From Flagellimonas taeanensis (GTDB lineage: Bacteria; Bacteroidota; Bacteroidia; Flavobacteriales; Flavobacteriaceae), in assembly GCF_003584105.1 (NCBI RefSeq), contig NZ_QXFO01000017.1:114864-178863 (forward strand): a DNA stretch of 64,000 nucleotides, written 5' to 3'. A model generated the notes under the pieces. It saw only the letters and a program-made list of their open reading frames with translations, did not search any database and had not been told where the DNA came from. The position numbers were made by a program, and so were the translations under genes. The stretch's first letter is position 1; each line of letters starts with the position of its first letter. Below, in pieces: positions 1-8,296 of the stretch.

Positions 1-1
1 T

Positions 2-532
2 CAAATCCGCGACCGTGATCAAATCCTTTTACAGGATCCCATTACGCTCAATGATGGAACAGTTGTCAATCCAAATGGTTCCTATGTGACCAGAGATCGT
101 GAGAGACTTCGATTGAAAGACGGGGAATGTTTGGACAATGATGGTATCAAATACCGCAATGAGTACCAATATCGGTATAAGACCATGCAGGATGACAAAG
201 GTCTCACCAATGCACAGATCCAACAGCGGAACCAGAACAGGTTCCAAGTAATGCTCATTGATGGCGAGCTTTACCAAATAAGGACCCAATCCCAAGAACG
301 ATTGCAACAACGTATGGAACTGGCCAACGGCGGGAGTATCGATCCAAATGGCATCTATATGAACCAAGGCCGTCAGCAAATGCGACTTCAAAATGGGGAA
401 TGCCTGAACTTGGCCGGTGAAAAATTCATGAATGCCTATCAACATCGAAAAATGATGTTCCCAAAGAACATGAAGGCTAAAAAAGGGATGAAGGTCAACC
501 CGATCCAGAAGAAAAAAGGAGTGGACCGCTAA
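2..532 (+). CDS. DUF6799-like repeat protein, 5' partial
   Basis: The reading frame is open from the left edge, so the N-terminus lies outside the window. The visible part is built of repeated units of the kind 'lxdGtvvnpnGxY ... rlrLkdGECLdxdG', seen around residues 15-50, 85-100 and 105-135. Conserved NGECL/DGECL cores and alternating polar residues resemble the DUF6799 family of Bacteroidota, which is of unknown function. The C-terminus is very basic (lysine/methionine-rich). The gene ends about 50 bp before the next one on the same strand, so the two may be cotranscribed. No catalytic motif is visible. Function is unassigned; the family call is from memory of its repeat pattern. Confidence 0.6.
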   Translation, partial: QIRDRDQILLQDPITLNDGTVVNPNGSYVTRDRERLRLKDGECLDNDGIKYRNEYQYRYKTMQDDKGLTNAQIQQRNQNRFQVMLIDGELYQIRTQSQERLQQRMELANGGSIDPNGIYMNQGRQQMRLQNGECLNLAGEKFMNAYQHRKMMFPKNMKAKKGMKVNPIQKKKGVDR

Positions 533-582
533 TGGTCTTAACCTAGCCGTAATGGATTTCTCCATCATACAATTTGAGCACC

Positions 583-1482
583 ATGGAAAAAATACTTTAC
601 GTTCTCCTGCTATCACTGATTTCTGTAGGTTTTGAACTCCACGCCCAGAAAACCGCGAAGGAAAGTTCAACCACGGAAGAGTCCTATTTTTTGGTGGACT
701 TGAGCTACATGAACGATGCTATCTTCATGGGTAGGCGGGATTCCATTGCGGCCCCTTATATACTGCCTTCTTTCGGATACTATGACCGATCTGGAATATT
801 CTTGGACGTATCGGCTTCCTATCTTACCCGTTCAGACGAACAACGGGTGGACCTGTTCCTTGCCACGGCCGGGTATCTGTTCGATTCCCAAAAATGGAGC
901 GGTGGGGTTTCGGGAACCGCCTATTTTTACAACAAGGATAGCTATAATGTACAATCTGAAGTGGTTGCTGACATCACGGGGGTCCTGAGCTATGATCTTA
1001 AGGCCGTGGAAGTATCCGCCTATGTGAGTAGCTATTTCAACAACAACAGTTCCCCGGATATTTTCTTGGGGGTGTTGATGGATCATACGTTCTATGGGTT
1101 CGACAATTCACTGTTGATAATGCCCAGGGTCTCATTGTTTGTGGGCTCCCAATATTTTTACCAGGAATATTACAGTACCAGCCGTTTGGGAAATCGCAAG
1201 GGCCAGGGCAAAGGTTCCGGAGGTATGGGTTCCATGGAAAGCACCACGGTCAAAATTGCGGAGGCGTCGGAATTCAAGGTGTTGAACCTAGAATTGGGCA
1301 TCCCGCTACAGTACCGCCACAAACATTTTATTTTTTCCTTCACACCGGTATGGGCGTTTCCCCAGAGCAACGCCACCTTGAGCACTGAAGATGGGGTTTT
1401 TGAGGAGGAGTTGGACAATGTGTTCTATTGGTCCGCGGGAATCGGGTATTGGTTCGGTGCCAGGGGCAAAAACCAAAACTAA
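583..1482 (+). CDS. Predicted outer-membrane beta-barrel protein, unknown function
   Basis: A protein of about 299 residues with a clear signal peptide (MEKILYVLLLSLISVGFELHAQ), then alternating hydrophobic/polar stretches rich in Tyr, Phe, Ser and Gly and an aromatic C-terminal region (YWSAGIGYWFGARG), as expected for a small outer-membrane barrel. I chose the ATG at 583 over the in-frame TTG at 574 because it starts directly at the signal peptide. It follows the DUF6799-like gene on the same strand. I do not recognise a specific family. A LolA-like pseudogene begins just after it. The cell-envelope location is inferred; the function is unknown. Confidence 0.55.
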   Translation: MEKILYVLLLSLISVGFELHAQKTAKESSTTEESYFLVDLSYMNDAIFMGRRDSIAAPYILPSFGYYDRSGIFLDVSASYLTRSDEQRVDLFLATAGYLFDSQKWSGGVSGTAYFYNKDSYNVQSEVVADITGVLSYDLKAVEVSAYVSSYFNNNSSPDIFLGVLMDHTFYGFDNSLLIMPRVSLFVGSQYFYQEYYSTSRLGNRKGQGKGSGGMGSMESTTVKIAEASEFKVLNLELGIPLQYRHKHFIFSFTPVWAFPQSNATLSTEDGVFEEELDNVFYWSAGIGYWFGARGKNQN

Positions 1483-1490
1483 GGTCGTAA

Positions 1491-1800
1491 AAAAGAACAA
1501 CGCCACCATTTCGTCTATGGATTACCCTCATAGGCCTTTTTTTCTCCGCGTACCCCCAGCAAGAGCTCACAGCACGGGAGGTCGTCAATAGGGCTGGCTG
1601 ATGACAACATGCGCGGAAACATCTCACAAGTGGAGATTACCATCCAAATTGTGCAGCCCTTCCTGGAACGAGATCATAGAGGTACGGGCGTGGACAAAGG
1701 GGATGATTACACCATGATCCTTGTCGATGCCCCTGCCAAAGTGCAAAAAAAACGGTCCTAGTATACCGCTCGAAACGGAAAAAAGCGAGCATAGCAAAAT
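1491..1800 (+). pseudogene. Decayed LolA-like outer-membrane lipoprotein-sorting protein (N-terminal remnant)
   Basis: Three reading frames in succession give one recognisable protein start. Frame A (from 1491) reads a signal-peptide-like stretch, FRLWITLIGLFFSAYPQQ, then ELTAREVVNRA. After a tandem GCTG duplication at 1593-1600 the reading shifts to frame B, which gives DDNMRGNISQVEITIQIV and LVDAPAKVQ up to a TAG at 1759. After an A8 run (1745-1752) frame A again continues as TVLVYRSKRKKAS. This matches the start of 'outer membrane lipoprotein-sorting' LolA-like proteins (AReVxxxaDdNmRG... xITIxIVRP... APAKxxGTVfLkR). There is no start codon in frame A and the C-terminal two thirds are absent. 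Such genes usually sit beside FtsX-type exporters, and one follows here. Confidence 0.65.
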
Positions 1801-2517
1801 CACAAATAAGTGACTGATTCAGATTCAATTATAGCTAAAATTAAGTAGTTCAATTTATCCGTTTTTAGTGGTTCTCATTATCCGTCCCATACACTTAAAC
1901 ATCATATCTCTATTTTGAACAACAAGGAAATATTCAATGGGGGTTACTTTCCATGTGATGGTCCAGGTTTTGGATATAGATTAATCAACTAATGAATGCA
2001 AACCTCTAATATGAAACATCTGCTTTTCCAATTTCTCCAATTCAGGATGACCGAATCACTCATATAATTGTAAGTCATTGTAAATCAAAAACAAGAACTG
2101 AAATTCCAGAACCTGCACATCTTATTGCACATTAGGATAAAAATGAGAATAAGAACATATCCATTTCATTTAAATCTACATTCCAATGGTGCATATAGTT
2201 TGGTTGCCATAAAAATGGCGTTCCATACGTTGTTAGAAAAATCGGTGGGCAACAATATTTTTTTCATAATGTTCTTTTTTGATGGATTGGGTGCCTCCAT
2301 GATCTAAAAAAAGGAATCCATCCCCTTCTGATTGAGGGTATTTCCGGTCCTCTGCTTTAGATACATCAATGTTAATGGAAGCTTAGGATTTTTACTATGA
2401 TCTGGGTCATTCTAAAAACGGCCAATGGATGGTTGCCCAAAAGTCCAATAATGATTTTGCTCATATTCCATTTCGGTATTTTATTGGTAATTTGAACATT
2501 ATCCCATGCCAAGTACA
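1801..2517. other. AT-rich intergenic region without a supported gene
   Basis: Between the LolA-like remnant and the next lipoprotein gene there is about 0.7 kb of AT-rich sequence. Only short reading frames occur, none with a signal peptide, domain or plausible composition. No tRNA-like fold or clear insertion-sequence ends were seen. It may hold further eroded sequence of the pseudogene and the promoter of the exporter operon. Confidence 0.4.
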
Positions 2518-3603
2518 ATGAAATACTTATCGCTGTTTGCCATCCTCTCTTCCCTCCTATTCTCATGTGCCGAAAAAAAGGAGAAAATATATCCGGAGAA
2601 GTTGCCAATGACCGAATCGGTATATGCTTCCGCTACGGTCCAACCCGATAGCATGTACCAGGTCTATTCTGTGGCCATGGGCATTTTGGACAAGATTTGG
2701 GTGGAAGAAGGCGATAAAGTGTCCAAGGGAGATCGCATTCTCCAGATCATTAACACCTCACCTGAGCTGAACAAAGAAAATGCCAGATTGGCATTGCAAC
2801 TGGCACAAGAGAACTATTCAGGCACTCCGGGGGTCCTGAGCAGTATAGCCGACGAAATCCAAGCTGCCGAGCTTCAACAGAAAAATGATTCCATCAATTA
2901 TTTCCGTCAACAAAAACTCTGGGACCAGAACATTGGTTCAAAATTGGAATACGACAATAAAAAACTGGCTTATGAACTTTCCCAAAACCGACTGGGATTG
3001 CTCAAAAAGAAATATGGACAGACAAAAAATGAACTGGAGACCCATCTCAGACAAGCCAAGAACAATTATAAAACCTCGCTCACAACGTCCAATGACTTCA
3101 CCATAACCAGCAAAATAGATGGCAAGGTATATGCTCTGTACAAAAATCCCGGCGAAATTGTGAACACTCTGGAGCCCGTGGCCGCAGTGGGCAGAAGCGA
3201 TAAATTTGTTGTGGAATTATTGGTCGATGAGGTGGATATCGTCAAACTCAATATTGGACAAAAAGTATTCATCACACTTGATTCCTATGGTTCAAAAGTT
3301 TTTGAAGGGACTTTGGACAAAATCTATCCCAGAAAAGACGAACATTCCCAAACCTTCAAAGTTAAGGCCTTGTTCAATGAGCCCCCGAAAACCTTGTATC
3401 CCGGCCTGTCAGGAGAAGGCAACATCATCATTGCCGAAAAAAAGGAGACCCTGACCATCCCCAAGACATACCTGGTAGATGAATCAACGGTAATCACGGA
3501 CAAGGGAGAAACAAAGGTTTCCATAGGCCTACAGAATATGGTACTAGTGGAGATCTTGGACGGCATCAACGAAAACACGGCTATATACAAACCTGAACCA
3601 TGA
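2518..3603 (+). CDS. Periplasmic adaptor (MFP/HlyD family) lipoprotein of an ABC exporter
   Basis: The membrane-fusion subunit that links an inner-membrane exporter to the outer membrane. The ATG at 2518 gives MKYLSLFAILSSLLFSC, an ideal lipoprotein signal peptide with lipobox LFSC; the ATG at 2506 would add four residues in front. A biotinyl-lipoyl-like half motif (GILDKIWVEEGDKVSKGDRIL) is followed by a long coiled-coil hairpin rich in Gln/Lys/Asn (about residues 75-180). A second lipoyl half and beta-barrel come next (TITSKIDGKVYALYKNPGEIV, then LVDEVDIVKLNIGQKVFITLDSY), then a membrane-proximal domain. It overlaps the permease gene by ATGA, so the two are translationally coupled. The substrate is unknown. 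Confidence 0.85.
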   Translation: MKYLSLFAILSSLLFSCAEKKEKIYPEKLPMTESVYASATVQPDSMYQVYSVAMGILDKIWVEEGDKVSKGDRILQIINTSPELNKENARLALQLAQENYSGTPGVLSSIADEIQAAELQQKNDSINYFRQQKLWDQNIGSKLEYDNKKLAYELSQNRLGLLKKKYGQTKNELETHLRQAKNNYKTSLTTSNDFTITSKIDGKVYALYKNPGEIVNTLEPVAAVGRSDKFVVELLVDEVDIVKLNIGQKVFITLDSYGSKVFEGTLDKIYPRKDEHSQTFKVKALFNEPPKTLYPGLSGEGNIIIAEKKETLTIPKTYLVDESTVITDKGETKVSIGLQNMVLVEILDGINENTAIYKPEP

Positions 3604-4862
3604 TCAATTGGAGCGTAATACTGGGCATTGCCAAGACCCATCTTCTCACCAAGATGAAATCCACCGTTACTGCTACGCTGGGGGTCACTTTTGGAATTGG
3701 GGCCTATATTACACTCGTCAGTTTCATGACAGGGCTTAATGCTATGCTGGACGATCTGGTACTCAACCAAACTCCTCACATCCATATGTACAACGAAATA
3801 GGGCCGTCTCCCACCCAGCCCGTAGCTTTGTACGATGATTTCAAGGATGCCCTGAACATTGTTCACTCCATAAAACCAAAACAAAGCCAGAAAAAGATAC
3901 ACAACGCCCTTCCCATTCTAAATTACCTTAAAAAACAGCCCAATGTTAAGGGTGCCACCCCACAACTCAGGGCACAAATCTTTTATCTGTCCGGTTCCAT
4001 TGAACTGGGCGGCAATTTGGTTGGAGTCGATATCATGGAGGAAGTCCATTTGTCCAATGTACGTGACAATATTGTGGAAGGTTCCCCAGAAGCCTTGAAG
4101 AACAATGATAATGGCATTCTTTTGGGGGCAGGATTGGCTGATAAAATGTCCTTGTCCGTTGGGGACAGGGTTCAGGTGAGCACTGTGAACGGTAATATTT
4201 TCCCCTTGAAAATAGTGGGCATCTATCAAAGTGGCATAGCAGAAATTGACAATGTACAAAGCTTTGTCAACCTGAAGACCGTCCAGCGCATTTTAGGGGA
4301 GGCGGAGAATTATGTCACGGATATCAATGTCAAGCTATTGGATATTGCAGAGGCTCCATCCATGGCACAAAGCCTGGAAAAACAGTTCAACATCAAGGCC
4401 CTGGACATCAACGAGGCCAATGCACAGTTTGAAACGGGATCGAACATCAGAAACCTTATTACCTATGCGGTTTCCATTACACTGCTCATTGTTGCCGGTT
4501 TTGGCATTTACAATATACTGAACATGCTGATCTACGAGAAAATGAAGGACATTGCCATACTCAAAGCAACCGGTTTTTCAGGAACGGATGTGCAACTTAT
4601 TTTTATGAGCCAGGCCATGATCATAGGGTTCGTTGGTGGTTTATTGGGGTTGTTGATCGGGTTTGCGCTTTCAAAAATAATTGACCAGACCCCTTTTGAG
4701 ACCGAGGCCCTGCCGACCATCACCACCTATCCCGTAAACTATGACCCGACCTATTATGCCATCGGTATCACCTTTGCGCTCATATCAACCTTTATTGCGG
4801 GCTATTTGCCTTCCAATAGGGCCAAAAAGATTGATCCGGTAAAAATTATCAGAGGAACTTAA
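3600..4862 (+). CDS. ABC transporter permease, FtsX/LolC-like
   Basis: A 420-residue FtsX-type permease: one N-terminal membrane helix (about residues 20-43), a large periplasmic MacB_PCD-like domain (about 50-285), then three C-terminal helices (about 287-310, 330-360 and 385-404). The motif EKMKDIAILKATGF between helices 2 and 3 is typical of LolC/LolE/MacB permeases. It starts on the ATGA overlap with the adaptor gene and is followed 8 bp later by its ATPase, giving the gene order adaptor-permease-ATPase. The family moves lipoproteins, peptides or hydrophobic compounds out of the inner membrane. The LolA-like remnant upstream hints at lipoprotein or lipid handling, but the substrate is inferred. 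Confidence 0.85.
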   Translation: MINWSVILGIAKTHLLTKMKSTVTATLGVTFGIGAYITLVSFMTGLNAMLDDLVLNQTPHIHMYNEIGPSPTQPVALYDDFKDALNIVHSIKPKQSQKKIHNALPILNYLKKQPNVKGATPQLRAQIFYLSGSIELGGNLVGVDIMEEVHLSNVRDNIVEGSPEALKNNDNGILLGAGLADKMSLSVGDRVQVSTVNGNIFPLKIVGIYQSGIAEIDNVQSFVNLKTVQRILGEAENYVTDINVKLLDIAEAPSMAQSLEKQFNIKALDINEANAQFETGSNIRNLITYAVSITLLIVAGFGIYNILNMLIYEKMKDIAILKATGFSGTDVQLIFMSQAMIIGFVGGLLGLLIGFALSKIIDQTPFETEALPTITTYPVNYDPTYYAIGITFALISTFIAGYLPSNRAKKIDPVKIIRGT

Positions 4863-4870
4863 TCCAGCCT

Positions 4871-5548
4871 ATGAACCTTGTCCTTGAAACCAAAAATATC
4901 AACAAGCACTTCCACAAACCTAAGGATTTTCATGTACTGAAAAATGTTTCCTTCAAGGTCAAGAAAAGTGAGTTTGTTTCCATAATGGGCAAATCTGGGT
5001 CTGGAAAATCCACCTTGTTGTACGTTCTCTCCACTATGGACACCGATTATACCGGGGAATTGTACTTGGGTGAAGAATTGATTACAGGAAAGACCCATCG
5101 TGAACTCTCACAAATCCGCAACGAAAACATTGGTTTTGTATTCCAGTTCCACTATTTGTTGTCCGAATTCAGTGTTCTGGAGAATGTAATGCTCCCAGCC
5201 AAAAAGCTCGGCAAAAAATCACACCTTGAAATTGAACGCGATGCCCACCAAAAACTTGAGATGCTACATATAGACCATTTGGCCCATCAAAGGGCCTCCC
5301 GGATTTCAGGAGGTGAAAAGCAACGGGTGGCCATAGCCAGGGCACTGATCAACAACCCAACGATCTTGATGGGCGATGAGCCCACCGGAAACTTGGACAG
5401 CCATAATTCCGAAAACGTATTCAATATCTTTAAAAACCTTAAGGAAGAACAGGGCCTATCGCTGCTGGTGGTGACCCATGACGAAGATTTTGCCAAACGC
5501 ACCGATCGCATTGTTCAACTGGAAGACGGAAGAATAATAAATCAATGA
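4871..5548 (+). CDS. ABC transporter ATP-binding protein, LolD/MacB-like
   Basis: A 225-residue ATPase that powers the FtsX-type permease encoded just upstream. Visible motifs are Walker A GKSGSGKST (about residues 39-47), Q-loop region GFVFQFHYLL, ABC signature ISGGEKQRVAIARAL (about 144-158), Walker B ILMGDEPTGNLD (about 165-175) and the switch histidine in VVTHDEDFA. Length and the IGFVFQ...LL.EFSVLENV pattern fit the LolD/MacB subfamily. It is the last gene of the three-gene operon; the following DNA is degenerate and belongs to the opposite-strand pseudogene region. Confidence 0.9.
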   Translation: MNLVLETKNINKHFHKPKDFHVLKNVSFKVKKSEFVSIMGKSGSGKSTLLYVLSTMDTDYTGELYLGEELITGKTHRELSQIRNENIGFVFQFHYLLSEFSVLENVMLPAKKLGKKSHLEIERDAHQKLEMLHIDHLAHQRASRISGGEKQRVAIARALINNPTILMGDEPTGNLDSHNSENVFNIFKNLKEEQGLSLLVVTHDEDFAKRTDRIVQLEDGRIINQ

Positions 5549-5751
5549 AACATGGGTCTGTTCAAGCTGAGCATAGGGGACCTGTATCCGGGGCATCATT
5601 TTTTTAACAAAGTCTGGATGGGCAAAGAGATGGAACAATGCCTTTTTCATTACACTCCAACATAACCAAAGTATCCATTTCCCCACGTTCCGCATACAGC
5701 ACCAAGGCATCAAAAACGCTATCGGAATGGATCGATTCAAATCCCAATTTA
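5549..5751. other. Unassigned stretch between the ABC operon and the phosphatase pseudogene
   Basis: Both strands contain open but unrecognisable coding-like fragments. The minus strand can be read in one frame as GFESIHSDSVFDALVLYAERGE and MDTLVMLECNEKGIVPSLCP, which looks protein-like but matches no family I know. It could be the scrambled 3' end of the phosphatase pseudogene or a remnant of another gene. No terminator hairpin is evident after the ABC operon. Confidence 0.3.
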
Positions 5752-7277
5752 TCATGGTGGACTTTTTGGTCCAACCTTTTTTATCCCCCATCCCATGAAC
5801 AACAAGGGAATATGCGAATCATAGGGATTCCAGGAGGAATGATCAGTTCCCTGTAAGGGCACCTTTCTTTGATAGTACTAGGCGGGTTCCACAATTATTT
5901 GAATACTGCCACTTCGCTTATGATAATACCCATTGATGATGCGCTGCCCTAAGATCTTCGGAACAGAAGCCTCATTGACACCCTTCAATTTGCGGAGAAA
6001 ATGTGTTGTTTCACGGACAATATCCGTTCTATTCAACTCCTTTTTTTCAATCAATGGTTCGTTGAAATGGACTTGGTAGTACAACAAACTACTGACGAGC
6101 CCCTGAACACCGAATGTAGTGGACAAATGCTGGTTCAATGTTTCCAGGGCCCTTTGGATATCCCAGCCTCCAGCACTTAGCTTATGGTCCTTTAAAAAGT
6201 TGACGTTGTGCGCAGCGCCATGATCAGCACTTAGAAATACGGTATAATCCCCTTCCCCACCTTATTGTCCAAATAATGGAACAAATCGGCCAATTGACCA
6301 TCCAACCGCAGGTAGGTATCTTCCGCTTCAACCGAATTCGGGCCAAACCGGTGCCCTACCCAATCCGTTGATGAAAAACTCAGCATATCCGTTATAGCGT
6401 CTTTCCCCAGTTCCTCCTTGTCAATGACCAACTTGGCCATGGAAAGGGTCAGCTCATTTCCCAAATAGGTATTCAGTAAGGGTTCAGCCCCCTCGTTGTC
6501 CAATAAGGCTTGGGCATCCAATGGAAAGGTTGCCGATGTCAATCCCGCCAATGCGCCTTCATAGGGAACAGCATCCGCCGTGCTCTGAACATAAGTATCC
6601 ATAGGGTATAAGGTTTTCCATCCCCCTTTGGCCAATAGTTCCAGTCGCTCTTGGTTGTTTTCAGCCTCCAACCAGTCCGGTAAGCTTTGGCTGTACCAAC
6701 TGGAGGTTACCCATTTCCTGGCATCAACATCATACCAATACGCAGCATTGGCAGAGCGCCCTGCAGAAAGTATGGCCGACCTATCCTTTAAGGCAATACC
6801 GATGACCTTGGCCCTATAGTTGGTCGCCAGTCGAAGTTCGTCCCCAAGGGTCGTGGTCAACAATCGATGTGGAGACATCTGGGCTGCCTCCGATAAACTG
6901 CCTATGGGATCGACATTTCCATCCTCAACGCAATACACTTCCTCTCGGGTTTCTTCGTCGATAAAATGGTTGCCTGCAATGCCATGGATCGACGGTACGG
7001 ATTCCGTAAAAATAGAAGTGTGACCAATACCCGTTACCGTAGGCACATAATTGATATAAATATTCTCCGCACTGAACCCTTGGTTCAACATCCGTTTGAA
7101 ACCCTCTTCTTCATACCTGTCATAATACCGATAGAGGTAATCCCAGCGCATTTGATCAACCACAATCCCCACAACTAGTTTTGGGCGTTCCAGACGTGAA
7201 TTTGTTCTTTGCCCGATGCTTGTTGAACAAATGAAAAGGGTCAATAAGAGCCAACCTAAACTTTTTGCTTTTATCAT
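5752..7277 (-). pseudogene. PafA-like alkaline phosphatase family protein, frameshifted and nonsense-mutated
   Basis: The first 348 codons (7277 to 6231) are intact. They give a signal peptide ending SIGQ, the metal ligand in VGIVVDQMRWDYL, the nucleophile region VPTVTGIGHTSIF and the metal motif FSSTDWVGHRFG. A one-base loss in a G run at about 6246-6252 then shifts the frame; the correct continuation (VFLSADHGAAHNVNFL) lies in the next frame. At 5878-5880 an in-frame TAG sits where a TGG would fit (EPA*YYQRK). Homology goes on past it through GTDHSSWNPYDSHIPLLFMGWGIKK and then stops at a TGA at 5752. The final part is missing. Its start overlaps the stop of the GDPD fragment (ATGA), so this was once a GDPD-phosphatase operon. 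Confidence 0.85.
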
Positions 7278-7487
7278 TTCCTACTTCTTTTTTGCTCTTC
7301 CAAAACCTCAAATAACAATTCAGGCTCGTTGGTGGTGATAAAATCTACACCATCAGACAATTGCTTTTTCATTTCATCACGATCATCCACTGTATAGGAA
7401 CCGACCAATAGTCCAGCTTTCTGGGCTTCATAGACGGAATATTCTCCCGAGGCAAAACGTTTGTACCCCAAATCAACTCCTAAAAAA
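7274..7487 (-). pseudogene. Glycerophosphodiester phosphodiesterase, C-terminal fragment
   Basis: About 70 residues remain: GFLGVDLGYKRFASGEYSVY, then EAQKAGLLVGSYTVDDRDEM and DGVDFITTNEPELL. This is the C-terminal strand-helix end of GDPD enzymes (typically AGLxVxxYTVdDxxem... GVDgIiTnxP). The catalytic N-terminal two thirds are gone. Reading upstream in the same frame, the protein changes at about 7487 into an integrase-like sequence (RYLGKDEEHRTLKEL), so the gene was cut by, and fused to, an older integrated element. It overlaps the phosphatase pseudogene start by ATGA. Confidence 0.75.
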
Positions 7488-7826
7488 CCAAGTTCCTTGA
7501 GGGTCCTGTGTTCTTCATCCTTTCCCAGATAACGGGCCTTGATGGCTGAGCTGTAATAAGCTTGTCCTCAAGCAACAACTGTTTATGGGTATCCATGATC
7601 TCACCATAGACCTATCCAAATAGCTGTTCAACAAACGGGCCTTGTGGGTAAGTCCATGGAGTCTGCCTTTATTTTTATCCCATTCATTCACCGAAACATA
7701 ACGTTTCAAACTTATCTCGGCACGTTTTCCATTGACGGTGATACGGGCATAAATGGTCAATTTTTCAGGGTTGTTGGAAATGTCTCTAGTGAAGATTAGA
7801 ACCTTTAAAGTGTTGGAATTGCGCAT
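7488..7826 (-). pseudogene. Tyrosine recombinase (integrase) N-terminal remnant
   Basis: The ATG at 7826 starts the arm-binding domain of a Bacteroidota tyrosine recombinase (TLKVLIFTRDISNNPEKLTI, then YARITVNGKRAEISLKR). It is clearly homologous to the intact integrase at 20918-22168 in this window. A frameshift after NSYLDR (about 7615) breaks the frame; the restored frame gives KARYLGKDEEHRTLKEL, the counterpart of KSRYLGADDNSKTLREL in the intact copy. The core-binding and catalytic domains are absent. The 5' flank (7870-8055) is also similar to the 5' flank of the intact integrase. It is a relic of an earlier integration at the same tRNA-Pro site. Confidence 0.85.
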
Positions 7827-7986
7827 AATACATAATTTTTGGGTTTGACAAAACTGGTTTGTAAAACACCCATGAACAGCGTCAAACTGAAGCTAAATTA
7901 TGCACAAGAAACGTACCGAACCATTCACCGAACTCTACACCTTTTATATGGTTTTATTTGATATCAGATGAATTCATAAAAAACAA

Positions 7987-8020
7987 AAAGCACTGTCAAT
8001 CAGTCTATTAACAGTGCTTT
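7987..8020 (-). terminator. Terminator-like hairpin beside the left att copy
   Basis: Arms AAAGCACTGT and ACAGTGCTTT enclose about 14 bases. On the minus strand the hairpin is followed by a T-rich tract. The right-hand copy next to tRNA-Pro (22320-22360) has the same layout with a slightly different stem, so this is probably a duplicated tRNA terminator carried with the attachment region. Confidence 0.5.
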
Positions 8021-8037
8021 AATACCACCTATTTAGT

Positions 8038-8055
8038 GGTTCGTCGGGGTGGCAG
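8038..8055. repeat. Left attachment site: 18-bp direct repeat of the tRNA-Pro 3' end
   Basis: GGTTCGTCGGGGTGGCAG here is identical to 22378-22395, where it covers the last 12 bases of tRNA-Pro plus 6 bases downstream. Rightward of the repeat the two sites differ (here no tRNA follows). Leftward both resemble each other for more than 100 bp up to an integrase gene. This is the expected footprint of site-specific insertion into a tRNA 3' end and sets the left edge of the 14.3-kb island. Confidence 0.85.
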
Positions 8056-8296
8056 ACTTAGCCAACCACTTATAATAGATTGTTAATCATTTATTTACAT
8101 GAAGTTCTTCGATTTTGCACACCTAATTGCACAACAAAACCATTCAGAGAACTTATTGAATAAAATTTGAACTTATTTGATATTATAAAGATACTAAAAT
8201 AAGAGGATGCCAAATTCTATTAGACCCCTAAGTAATTATTTACCCTTCTAAATATTTTTTATATTTCATGTGTCAACTATGGCTTATTAGATGATT

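Noticed and set aside
2125..2307. 60-codon frame in the AT-rich intergenic region
   Set aside because: Composition is AT-driven (runs of Ile/Phe/Met) with no protein features.
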